Source of the DNA: an uncultured Cytophagaceae bacterium
Lineage (GTDB): Bacteria > Bacteroidota > Bacteroidia > Cytophagales > Spirosomataceae
Reading direction: 5' to 3'
Length of the DNA stretch: 31,178 nt
Assembly (NCBI GenBank): GCA_903837305.1
Contig: CAILUB010000266.1
Span: forward strand, 1-31,178
The translations under genes were made by a program, and so were the position numbers. Each line of letters begins with the position of its first letter. The first letter of the stretch is position 1. Under the pieces are notes generated by a model. That model searched no databases, was not told the DNA's origin, and saw only the letters and a list, made by a program, of their open reading frames with translations. This document shows, piece after piece, positions 14,750-21,562 of the stretch.

Positions 14750-16635
14750 GTTGCAGTTGAATAAAGATGCAAAGCATTTAACACGGTGCTCGTTGTAAAA
14801 ACTCGGTTGTGATCATCTACTAGACAATTAACCCCAAAGGAGCTTTTTCTCCAATGTGTAATAGTAGAGGGATCCATCACATCCGTGGCCGGAATTCTTA
14901 AAATTCGATTTGTTTCCCAGCTGCCATCTAGTGTTTGATGGGTTAGCAACCACTCTACTCCCTTGGCTATTGAATCTTGAAAGCTCGTTGCATCATAGGC
15001 AATCAATGACTTGATGGCCATTGCGGTGTAAATAGCTGTAGACTCATTTGTCGTTGGATTAGACCAGTAACCACTTGAATGTTGTTCCCCTACCAGCCAA
15101 AGTGCGGGAGCTTCACATATTTGCTTAAATTCTGGATGATGCGATAATGCTTGCATGGCAAAGGACGTCGCATAGATGTCGCTCGTCCACCAATAGGAGG
15201 GCCATCTGTTTTTATTCTCCAAAAGCGTTGCTAGATGCAGACAGCTTATTTCATAGTCCAATCTTAGGGAAGGGATCTTAGCTAACACATAAGCAGCAGC
15301 TGCAGTAACGCAGGCATGAGAACTAGTCCAGCCTTTAAGGGAGATATCTTCTGGTAATTCGAGTTTAAGGCGCAAGGCTTCTTGATCCCGGTAGGTGACC
15401 CATCCGCCATCCTCGTCCATGAATTCATGCCATTTAGAAATCAAATTCGGATCTAGATAAATTCCGCATGTTTGTTGAAAGCCAAGGAGGAAACTAGTCG
15501 TATCACCGTCTGGTATACTGGAATCATTAAATGCGTTAGAAGACAGTGAATTCACTCTTTTTAGGACGGATTTTAATAAGGGGTGATCGCTGTTTACCTC
15601 GGCGAGCATCATTCCTACATAGGAACTGGTCCATGTGGTACTTTGACCAGCAGATGTTAGAAAATCAGTCCATTCAAATGAGGTATTGATGTTATTCTCC
15701 AAGTAGCTGAGGGCGGACTGAATAGCCGAATGTAGCGAGTTTTCTTCCATCAACTTAAAGCTTTTCTCTGCTTTCATCTGTGTTTTTAAGAACAGATTCT
15801 CTATTTCTTGTAAGTGAAATTGACACTTACTCACTTGTTTTTCTAGAAAGCTAACAAATAAGGGAAGACCTGCTGAAGCTGCCAAATGGGCACTTTTTTC
15901 AAAATGTGCTACCGCTAATTTCATGTTTTTTTGTGCTATTCCTGATATATATAAATACTTATGTAGAAGAATAGGATCCTGAACGATAAGTCCATTTTCT
16001 TTTAAGTATTCTTGTGTTAAATACATAGGGTACGTCCATTGTCCCTCTTTGAAATCGACTTTAAAGTCATCGATATCATCTATATATTGTAAGCCTACGT
16101 GGAGTTGTTTAATGCAGTCAATCAATAGATCGTGATTTGTCTGCGAATCCTGTAAGCACTCGAGTGCAAATACAGCGGCAAAGCTCATCGAAGACTTTCC
16201 TATTGCAATTTCCTGAAAATTTGCTTGGGTGATTTCCCCTTTCTGTCTCGAACCTTTTTTTTCTGACGCGAGCGTAGCGTAATAGGATTTTTTTAGGTTG
16301 CTAAAGAGCTCCCAAAAGGGGCTCTTCTCCGGATAAAGTAGGGCAAGCCCGCGCATGGCTTTTTCGTAGAATTCAAATCCGAGTCGCATTTCATCTAAAG
16401 AGAAACGCGAGGTATCAATCAATTGATCTAAACTGATCAGAAACCTGAAGTAGAGGTAACTGCTTAATGAAAGGGTTTCTACTTGAGCCGGAGTCACCTG
16501 AGGGAAGGCAGGTGAGAGGTAATGAATCAAGTTTAGATATAAGTGGTGCTCAGATAGCATTTTAGCATCTAAAAGCGCCTCTTTTTCTATTGTAGGAATA
16601 GTTAACGTTCCTATGTAGTTATGATAAAACGACAT
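14740..16635 (-). CDS. Two-domain isoprenoid-synthase / terpene-cyclase-fold protein
   Basis: A 631-aa protein that appears soluble. The N-terminal half (about 1-290) is all helical with hallmarks of class I isoprenoid synthases. An Asp-containing first motif is SLDQLID (Asp70, Asp74). A GKSS segment (146-149) sits where prenyl synthases have GKT. The second Asp-rich motif is GLQYIDDIDDFKVD (Asp186, Asp187, Asp190), which matches the FQxxDDxxD region. The C-terminal half (about 300-631) resembles the alpha/alpha toroid of squalene-hopene cyclases and protein prenyltransferases, with repeats such as DEDGGWVTY, RWPSYWWTSDIYATSFAMQA, SGYWSNPTTNESTAIYTAMA and LDGSWE. PDGDTTS at 375-381 lies where a class II cyclase DxDDTA might be but is altered. 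It could make or attach an isoprenoid. Its overlap with the M50 gene points to peptide modification, which is inference. Confidence 0.65.
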   Translation of the reverse strand: MSFYHNYIGTLTIPTIEKEALLDAKMLSEHHLYLNLIHYLSPAFPQVTPAQVETLSLSSYLYFRFLISLDQLIDTSRFSLDEMRLGFEFYEKAMRGLALLYPEKSPFWELFSNLKKSYYATLASEKKGSRQKGEITQANFQEIAIGKSSMSFAAVFALECLQDSQTNHDLLIDCIKQLHVGLQYIDDIDDFKVDFKEGQWTYPMYLTQEYLKENGLIVQDPILLHKYLYISGIAQKNMKLAVAHFEKSAHLAASAGLPLFVSFLEKQVSKCQFHLQEIENLFLKTQMKAEKSFKLMEENSLHSAIQSALSYLENNINTSFEWTDFLTSAGQSTTWTSSYVGMMLAEVNSDHPLLKSVLKRVNSLSSNAFNDSSIPDGDTTSFLLGFQQTCGIYLDPNLISKWHEFMDEDGGWVTYRDQEALRLKLELPEDISLKGWTSSHACVTAAAAYVLAKIPSLRLDYEISCLHLATLLENKNRWPSYWWTSDIYATSFAMQALSHHPEFKQICEAPALWLVGEQHSSGYWSNPTTNESTAIYTAMAIKSLIAYDATSFQDSIAKGVEWLLTHQTLDGSWETNRILRIPATDVMDPSTITHWRKSSFGVNCLVDDHNRVFTTSTVLNALHLYSTATCF

Positions 16636-16810
16636 ACCTTATTATTCATCTAGTGGTTAGCAATAGCCTATGGAATCCAATAAGGAATTTATAGGGGAGA
16701 ATATGAGGGGGGGAACAGATGTGCCTTTTGATCACTAAGGCCGAGGTAAATGTAGGATTGTTTTTTGGATATTAACGGAGGTGATTATAAATAACCAATA
16801 AACTGATAAT

Positions 16811-17959
16811 TTAAGACAGCTTTACTAAGCGCTTTGCTGCCTCTAGTAGCATATCATCCTCCTTCGCGAAGCAGAATCGTAAGATTTTATCACCTGGATC
16901 GGTTTCATAGAAAACGGAAACAGGAATGGAGGCTACTTTGATTTCGCGGGTTAGTCGATCCGCTAGATCCACATCCTTCTCGTTTGAGATGGCAGAATAA
17001 TCAAGACATTGGAAGAAACTTCCGGCACTCGGTAGGACTTTCCAGGCACTTCCCGCGAATTGGGAGGCGAAAAGGTCACGCTTTTTTTGGTAAAAATCTG
17101 ATAAACCGAGGTAATGGGCAGGCTCTTTTAGGTAATCTGCTAAGGCATATTGCAAGGGAGTTGCGCTTGAAAATGTGACCCACTGGTGGAGTTTTCTAAA
17201 TTCAGATGTCAAGAACGAAGGGGCAATGCAATAACCTATTTTCCAACCCGTGATGTGGTAGGTTTTGCCAAAAGACCCGCACACAAAACTCCGTGCGCCT
17301 AATTCTGGATGCAATAAAACACTCGCGTGCTGCGCACCATCAAAAACGATGTGCTCATATACCTCGTCGGATACAATCAAAATGTCGGTCCCTTTGACCA
17401 CTTCTGCAAAGGCATCTAAATCTGCCATAGACCAAACTGCCCCCGTCGGATTATGCGGACTATTGACCATAATCGCTCTCGTTCGAGGCGTAATTTTCGC
17501 AGCAACGGAAGACCAATCAATGGCAAAATTGTTTGAGGCTTTCAACGGAATATGAATCGGAATACCTCCAGCTAATCGAACGATGGGGTCATACGCATCA
17601 TAACTCGGGTCGAATAGGATGACTTCATCTCCTGGCGAAACGCAGCAATGAATAGCTGAAAAGATAGCTTCGGTCGCGCCAGAAACAATAGTAACCTCCG
17701 AATCTGCATCAACTGGAATTTCATAAAAAGAGGACGTTTTCGCCGCAAGCGATTGACGCAAAGCGGGAACGCCGGCCATGGGGGCATATTGATTATGCCC
17801 TTTAGAATAATGTTGCACTAGTTCTTGAAGTGCTGGAGCGCAGTCAAAACCCGGAAAACCTTGGGAAAGATTTAAGGCCCCATGTTCGAGCGCCATCGCG
17901 GACATTTTGGTAAAAATCGTCGTCTGAACTTGTGGCTGCTTCGAAGGGAATGAAATCAT
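16811..17959 (-). CDS. PLP-dependent aminotransferase, methionine/kynurenine aminotransferase type
   Basis: A 382-aa fold-type I, class I/II aminotransferase. LSQGFPGFDCA near the N-terminus is characteristic of the methionine (YbdL) and kynurenine/glutamine aminotransferase group. VNSPHNPTGAVW (Asn170), VSDEVYEHI (Asp198, Tyr201) and SFGKTYHITGWKIGY (PLP-binding Lys232) complete the active site, and ILRFCFAK supplies the substrate-carboxylate Arg. It probably transaminates methionine, glutamine or aromatic amino acids, for example in methionine salvage. It is last in a tight operon, 3 bp after nagA, and about 175 bp separate it from the isoprenoid-fold gene. That gap and its family argue that it belongs to housekeeping metabolism and not to the peptide cassette. 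Confidence 0.88.
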   Translation of the reverse strand: MISFPSKQPQVQTTIFTKMSAMALEHGALNLSQGFPGFDCAPALQELVQHYSKGHNQYAPMAGVPALRQSLAAKTSSFYEIPVDADSEVTIVSGATEAIFSAIHCCVSPGDEVILFDPSYDAYDPIVRLAGGIPIHIPLKASNNFAIDWSSVAAKITPRTRAIMVNSPHNPTGAVWSMADLDAFAEVVKGTDILIVSDEVYEHIVFDGAQHASVLLHPELGARSFVCGSFGKTYHITGWKIGYCIAPSFLTSEFRKLHQWVTFSSATPLQYALADYLKEPAHYLGLSDFYQKKRDLFASQFAGSAWKVLPSAGSFFQCLDYSAISNEKDVDLADRLTREIKVASIPVSVFYETDPGDKILRFCFAKEDDMLLEAAKRLVKLS

Positions 17960-17962
17960 GGC

Positions 17963-19033
17963 CTAATTTAATAAGGCTTTTCCATCGTACCAAACCTGAA
18001 CCACCTCTAAAGATGGATTCAGCTCAACTAAGCAAGCACGTTTTCCTACTTCAATGCTACCTAAATCAGTTAATTTTGCCACTTCTGCCGGATAAACGGT
18101 CGCCATTCGAATCGCCTCTTCCAGCGGAATCGACGCCTGCCTAACGCAATTTTGAATTGCCTCGATCATTGTTAAAGAAGAGCCCGAAAGTACCCCCGCC
18201 TCATTTGTGAAACGACCATTTTGGGATAAAAAAGAATAGGGGCCAGAGGTATCATTCGTCACCGCATCTGTAATCAAAAATAGGCGACCCTTCTTCAATC
18301 GGTAGGCAATTTCCAGCGATTTATAATCGCAATGCAAACCGTCTGCAATAATGCTGGTCCACGCTTCCGACTGAAAGCTAGCACCCACTAATCCTAGGGC
18401 GCGCGATTGCCATTGTGACATCGCATTAAACAGGTGGGTAATGCGCGAAACGCCATTATTGACCGCCTCGATCGCCTGCTCAAAAGTCGCGTCGCTATGT
18501 CCTAAAGAGCACATAATGTGACTGCCCATCAATAAAGAAAGTTCATCTGCGCTAAACATTTCTGGTGCGATTGTCAAGTAAGTCGGAATTCCTTTCGTAC
18601 GCTCGATAAGCTCCGCAAGAAAGTCAATGGATGGTTTTTGGACAAATTCCTCATTATGAGCCCCTCTTCTGACCGGATTAAAAAAGGGACCTTCTAGATG
18701 CAATCCCACTAACCCGGGACCTGTATAGTTTTTATACGCGTCGATCGCCTTCCACATCGTCTGTGCAGGGGAGCAGTTCAGCGTAATTTGAAACGCAACC
18801 GTGCCTGTTTTGTGGTGCTCGTCAAAAGTAGCCTGAATCGACTCTGTTGTCTGGTGATTCGAGAACAAGATGCCTCCGCCACCATAGATTTGTAAATCGA
18901 TAAAACCGGGAACAAGGAAGTTTTCAGATGCCACGCCATGTCCGTCTGAAATAGCCGAAATGCGACCATTCGTTACGGAAATTTCTTTGTTTTCTAGCCA
19001 TTCGTGGCCCGTGAAAATGCGGCTTGCAAACAT
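17963..19033 (-). CDS. nagA: N-acetylglucosamine-6-phosphate deacetylase
   Basis: A 356-aa amidohydrolase that converts GlcNAc-6-phosphate to glucosamine-6-phosphate and acetate during recycling of peptidoglycan or chitin sugars. The order of motifs fits NagA: VPGFIDLQIYGGGG (residues 41-54, lacking the HxH of many amidohydrolases, as in E. coli NagA), GLHLEGPFFNP (metal ligand Glu114), SLGHSDA (His179), THLFNAMSQ (His200), IADGLHCD (His234) and LITDAV (catalytic Asp256). It starts 2 bp after the ggt stop and ends 3 bp before the aminotransferase start, so the three are one transcriptional unit. No nagB or transporter is within the window. Confidence 0.92.
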   Translation of the reverse strand: MFASRIFTGHEWLENKEISVTNGRISAISDGHGVASENFLVPGFIDLQIYGGGGILFSNHQTTESIQATFDEHHKTGTVAFQITLNCSPAQTMWKAIDAYKNYTGPGLVGLHLEGPFFNPVRRGAHNEEFVQKPSIDFLAELIERTKGIPTYLTIAPEMFSADELSLLMGSHIMCSLGHSDATFEQAIEAVNNGVSRITHLFNAMSQWQSRALGLVGASFQSEAWTSIIADGLHCDYKSLEIAYRLKKGRLFLITDAVTNDTSGPYSFLSQNGRFTNEAGVLSGSSLTMIEAIQNCVRQASIPLEEAIRMATVYPAEVAKLTDLGSIEVGKRACLVELNPSLEVVQVWYDGKALLN

Positions 19034-19035
19034 CC

Positions 19036-20724
19036 TTAATATCCTGTTGCTTGACCGTCTTTTCTCGATTCTGTCGCACCATAATATACCTTGCGAATCG
19101 GATCGTATTTAATGCATTGGTAGCCACCATAGATGCCGTTCATATAGCCAACTTGGTGTCCTTTTTGCAATAAATCGCGAATGACTTCATACGGATAACC
19201 GTGTTCTAGGGTAATCATACCGCCTGTCGTTTCCATCGTTTCGCCCGTTGGTTCAGAAGAACCTTCATGGTTCATACGAGGGTAATCGCCTGCTTCTTGT
19301 ACGTTTAGGCCAAAGTCCACCACGTTCATCACAATCTGCACGTGACCCATTGGCTGGAACGCGCCACCCATCACGCCAAAACTCATCACCGGCTGTCCAT
19401 CCTTCGTCATAAACGCCGGAATGATCGTCTGGAATGGTCTTTTACCCGGCGCATACGTATTATTCTCGCCCTCTTTCAAGTTGTATAATTCGCCTCGATC
19501 TTGGAACATGAAGCCTAAACCATCCGGCATCATACCCGATCCAAATCCTCTGTAATTACTCTGAATCAACGACACCATATTGCCATCCTTATCCGCAACA
19601 GTCAAGTAGATAGTATCCCCCTCTTTCAAAGCTGGATTTCCCGCCTCGTAATGGCGACCCGCACGATTCGGATTGATCAACGCCCGGCGCTTCGCGCCGT
19701 ACTCTTCCGAAATTAGTTCCGCTACCGGAATTTTAGCAAACTCTGGATCTGCATAGTATTTTGCGCGGTCTTCGAACGCTAGTTTTTTGGCCTCTGTAAA
19801 CAAGTGTACGTGCTCCGCAGAACCCAGTTTTATTTTGGAAAAATCATAGCCCTCTAAAATCGTTAACATCTGCAAAGCCGCGATCCCCTGGCTATTTGGT
19901 GGCAATTCCCACACATCATAGCCACGGTAATTCACCGAAACCGGCTCGACCCAAGTGGACGTGTGCGAAGCTAAATCCTCATAGCTCAAATATCCGCCAT
20001 TCTTCTTCATAAACGCGTCCATCGTCCGCGCCATATCGCCCTTATAAAAGGCATCACGTCCCTCTTTTCCTAGTTTTTCTAAGGTATTCGCTAAGTTCGG
20101 GTTCTTGAAAATATCTCCTTCTACCGGGGGCTTCCCATTTGGATAATAATGGTTAGCGACGTTCGGAAACTTGCCATAAGCCGCAGGTACGCGCGCTAAT
20201 GCGGAAGCAAATTCGCCATGCACCGGGAAGCCATTGCGCGCATAGGAAACCGCTTTTTCCAACACTTTATTCATCGGCATCGAACCGAATTTCTTATGTA
20301 ATTCAAACCAGGCATCCACACATCCTGGCACACTAACAGGCAGTGGACCCAGCGAAGGAATGTGTGTCAGTCCACGCTTTTTAAACTCCGCTAATGTCAG
20401 TGATTTTGGAGATCTCCCAGAACCATTGATCCCATATAATTTCTTTGTTTTTGCATCCCAAACAATGGCAAACAAATCCCCACCTATTCCATTCACGTGT
20501 GGCTCCACTACGCCTTCCATCGCATTCGCGGCAATGGCAGCGTCGATCGCATTTCCCCCGGCTTTCAGCACATCAAGTGCGGCCTGAGTAGAAAGAGGAT
20601 GCGAGGTAGCGGCCATCCCGTTTTGGGCAATGGCCTGTGAGCGAGTCGCCCAAACTTTACCATAGGGACGATCTTGGGCACCCGCTAGCAAGGGAAGAAT
20701 AAGAATTAGAAGAAGTTTTTTCAT
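19036..20724 (-). CDS. ggt: Gamma-glutamyltransferase, periplasmic
   Basis: A 562-aa Ntn-hydrolase precursor with a signal peptide (MKKLLLILILPLLAGAQ). Family stretches include SHPLSTQAALDVLKAGGNAI, DAAIAANAMEGVVEPHVNGI, INGSGRSP (gamma-glutamyl-binding Arg104), LPPNSQGIAALQML and KLAFEDRAKYYADP. Self-cleavage is expected before Thr371 (GD/TIYLTVADKDGNMVS), making a small subunit of about 190 residues. This site reads TIYLTVAD where classical enzymes have TTHYSVVD. Downstream, SNYRGFGSGMMPDGLGFMFQ and SFGVMGGAFQPMGH are well kept. It hydrolyses or transfers gamma-glutamyl groups from glutathione or related peptides. First gene of an operon with nagA and an aminotransferase, suggesting salvage of amino acids and wall-derived compounds. 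Confidence 0.92.
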   Translation of the reverse strand: MKKLLLILILPLLAGAQDRPYGKVWATRSQAIAQNGMAATSHPLSTQAALDVLKAGGNAIDAAIAANAMEGVVEPHVNGIGGDLFAIVWDAKTKKLYGINGSGRSPKSLTLAEFKKRGLTHIPSLGPLPVSVPGCVDAWFELHKKFGSMPMNKVLEKAVSYARNGFPVHGEFASALARVPAAYGKFPNVANHYYPNGKPPVEGDIFKNPNLANTLEKLGKEGRDAFYKGDMARTMDAFMKKNGGYLSYEDLASHTSTWVEPVSVNYRGYDVWELPPNSQGIAALQMLTILEGYDFSKIKLGSAEHVHLFTEAKKLAFEDRAKYYADPEFAKIPVAELISEEYGAKRRALINPNRAGRHYEAGNPALKEGDTIYLTVADKDGNMVSLIQSNYRGFGSGMMPDGLGFMFQDRGELYNLKEGENNTYAPGKRPFQTIIPAFMTKDGQPVMSFGVMGGAFQPMGHVQIVMNVVDFGLNVQEAGDYPRMNHEGSSEPTGETMETTGGMITLEHGYPYEVIRDLLQKGHQVGYMNGIYGGYQCIKYDPIRKVYYGATESRKDGQATGY

Positions 20725-20839
20725 AGTATTGATTTTGAAGGGGTAAATTAGGGAATGACGACTTTAAATGCAATTATCATGTAACTTATAAAAAAGGACA
20801 GCAGTAAAATTCAGACCTTAAAGATCTCTACCTTTCAAA

Positions 20840-21355
20840 ATGAGAAATAGAATACTAGTTGAGGCGGATTTTATCATCGATAAACTAACTAAGTCGATTG
20901 AAGAAGTTGCTACGGGACAAAGTAAAGCCACGCTGATCGTACCGTTGAAATTTACGGATTTAATAGGTTTAATTTGGCAGTTTGATTGGATGCTAGAATT
21001 GGAGCAAGAAAGCCATTTTGTATATAAATTGGTTACCGAAAGTAATCCGAATTTAATTCAAGGTTTAATTTGTTTCGAGCGAAAACCTGATCATATTTAC
21101 ATTCATCTACTTGAAAGTTCTTCTTTCAATAAAGGAAGTCAAAAACAGTTTTTGGGTGTTGCAGGGAATCTAGTTGCCTATGCTTGCAAACAATCATTTC
21201 ATTTCGGTAACGATGGCAATGTTTCCTTCATTGCAAAAGAACAACTGATTGATCATTACGAGAGGTCCATTGGGGCTTTTCACTTTGGTAATAGGAGGAT
21301 GATTATTAATACGAATGCAGCTAAAAAATTAGTTAACCAGTATTTTAATTCTTAA
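20840..21355 (+). CDS. GNAT-fold-like small protein, function unknown
   Basis: A 171-aa protein without signal or membrane segment. The C-terminal half looks like a GNAT acetyltransferase core. QFLGVAGNLVAYAC (about 104-116) occupies the place of the acetyl-CoA pyrophosphate loop, but without the classical QxxGxG/A pattern. It is followed by a VSFIAKEQLIDHYERSIGAF segment, typical of the GNAT beta5-alpha4 region, and a final MIINTNAAKKLVNQYF. The N-terminal half (about 1-100) has alternating strands and no recognised motif. A 53-aa gene begins 3 bp after its stop. GNAT proteins paired with small partners often form toxin-antitoxin-like pairs, but neither partner here is proven to be one. A TACCTTTC box (20829-20836) lies 3 bp before the ATG. 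Confidence 0.6.
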   Translation: MRNRILVEADFIIDKLTKSIEEVATGQSKATLIVPLKFTDLIGLIWQFDWMLELEQESHFVYKLVTESNPNLIQGLICFERKPDHIYIHLLESSSFNKGSQKQFLGVAGNLVAYACKQSFHFGNDGNVSFIAKEQLIDHYERSIGAFHFGNRRMIINTNAAKKLVNQYFNS

Positions 21356-21358
21356 CCT

Positions 21359-21520
21359 ATGAAACCGACAAAAATACGTTTAGAAGTGGACCAAATAGGC
21401 GGAAATGGTAGCCTCTCCGCTTCGGATGAAAAAATGATAAGCCATTATATTCGAGCTCAAAATAAGACGCTAAAACCTTTAACAAAACCATTACCCATTA
21501 CAAAAACAAAAAACCCCTAG
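21359..21520 (+). CDS. Small protein of 53 aa, partner of the GNAT-like gene
   Basis: A short gene starting 3 bp after the preceding stop. Residues 1-36 contain a plausible folded part (MKPTKIRLEVDQIGGNGSLS, then ASDEKMISHYIRAQNK). Residues 37-53 are a basic Lys/Pro/Thr tail. There is no signal peptide and no family was recognised. Its last bases and stop codon lie inside the terminator hairpin of the convergent RND operon (21511-21538). Tight spacing suggests translational coupling to the GNAT-like gene. It is short enough that chance cannot be excluded, although the start, spacing and amino acid composition favour a real gene. Confidence 0.5.
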   Translation: MKPTKIRLEVDQIGGNGSLSASDEKMISHYIRAQNKTLKPLTKPLPITKTKNP

Positions 21521-21538
21521 ACCTTAGCCCAGGGGTTT
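21511..21538 (-). terminator. Terminator of the RND efflux operon
   Basis: An 8-bp perfect stem (AAACCCCT with AGGGGTTT) and a 12-nt loop. On the minus strand it is followed by a long T-rich run broken by single G residues. It lies 24 bp past the RND stop codon at 21563. On the plus strand it overlaps the 3' end of the 53-aa gene but lacks a T run beyond the stem. Confidence 0.75.
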
Positions 21539-21562
21539 CTGCATTCTTGAACCCAATCTAAT

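Noticed and set aside
16636..16810. RNA gene, terminator or further peptide gene between the aminotransferase and the isoprenoid-fold gene
   Set aside because: No convincing hairpin or coding frame was seen. A weak TACATTTA box on the minus strand (16747-16754) could be the cassette promoter but has no -33 partner.
16811..17959. The aminotransferase as part of the peptide cassette, as in daptide-type clusters
   Set aside because: It is a class I/II methionine/kynurenine-type enzyme in a tight operon with nagA and ggt, separated by about 175 bp from the isoprenoid-fold gene. The other daptide enzymes are absent.
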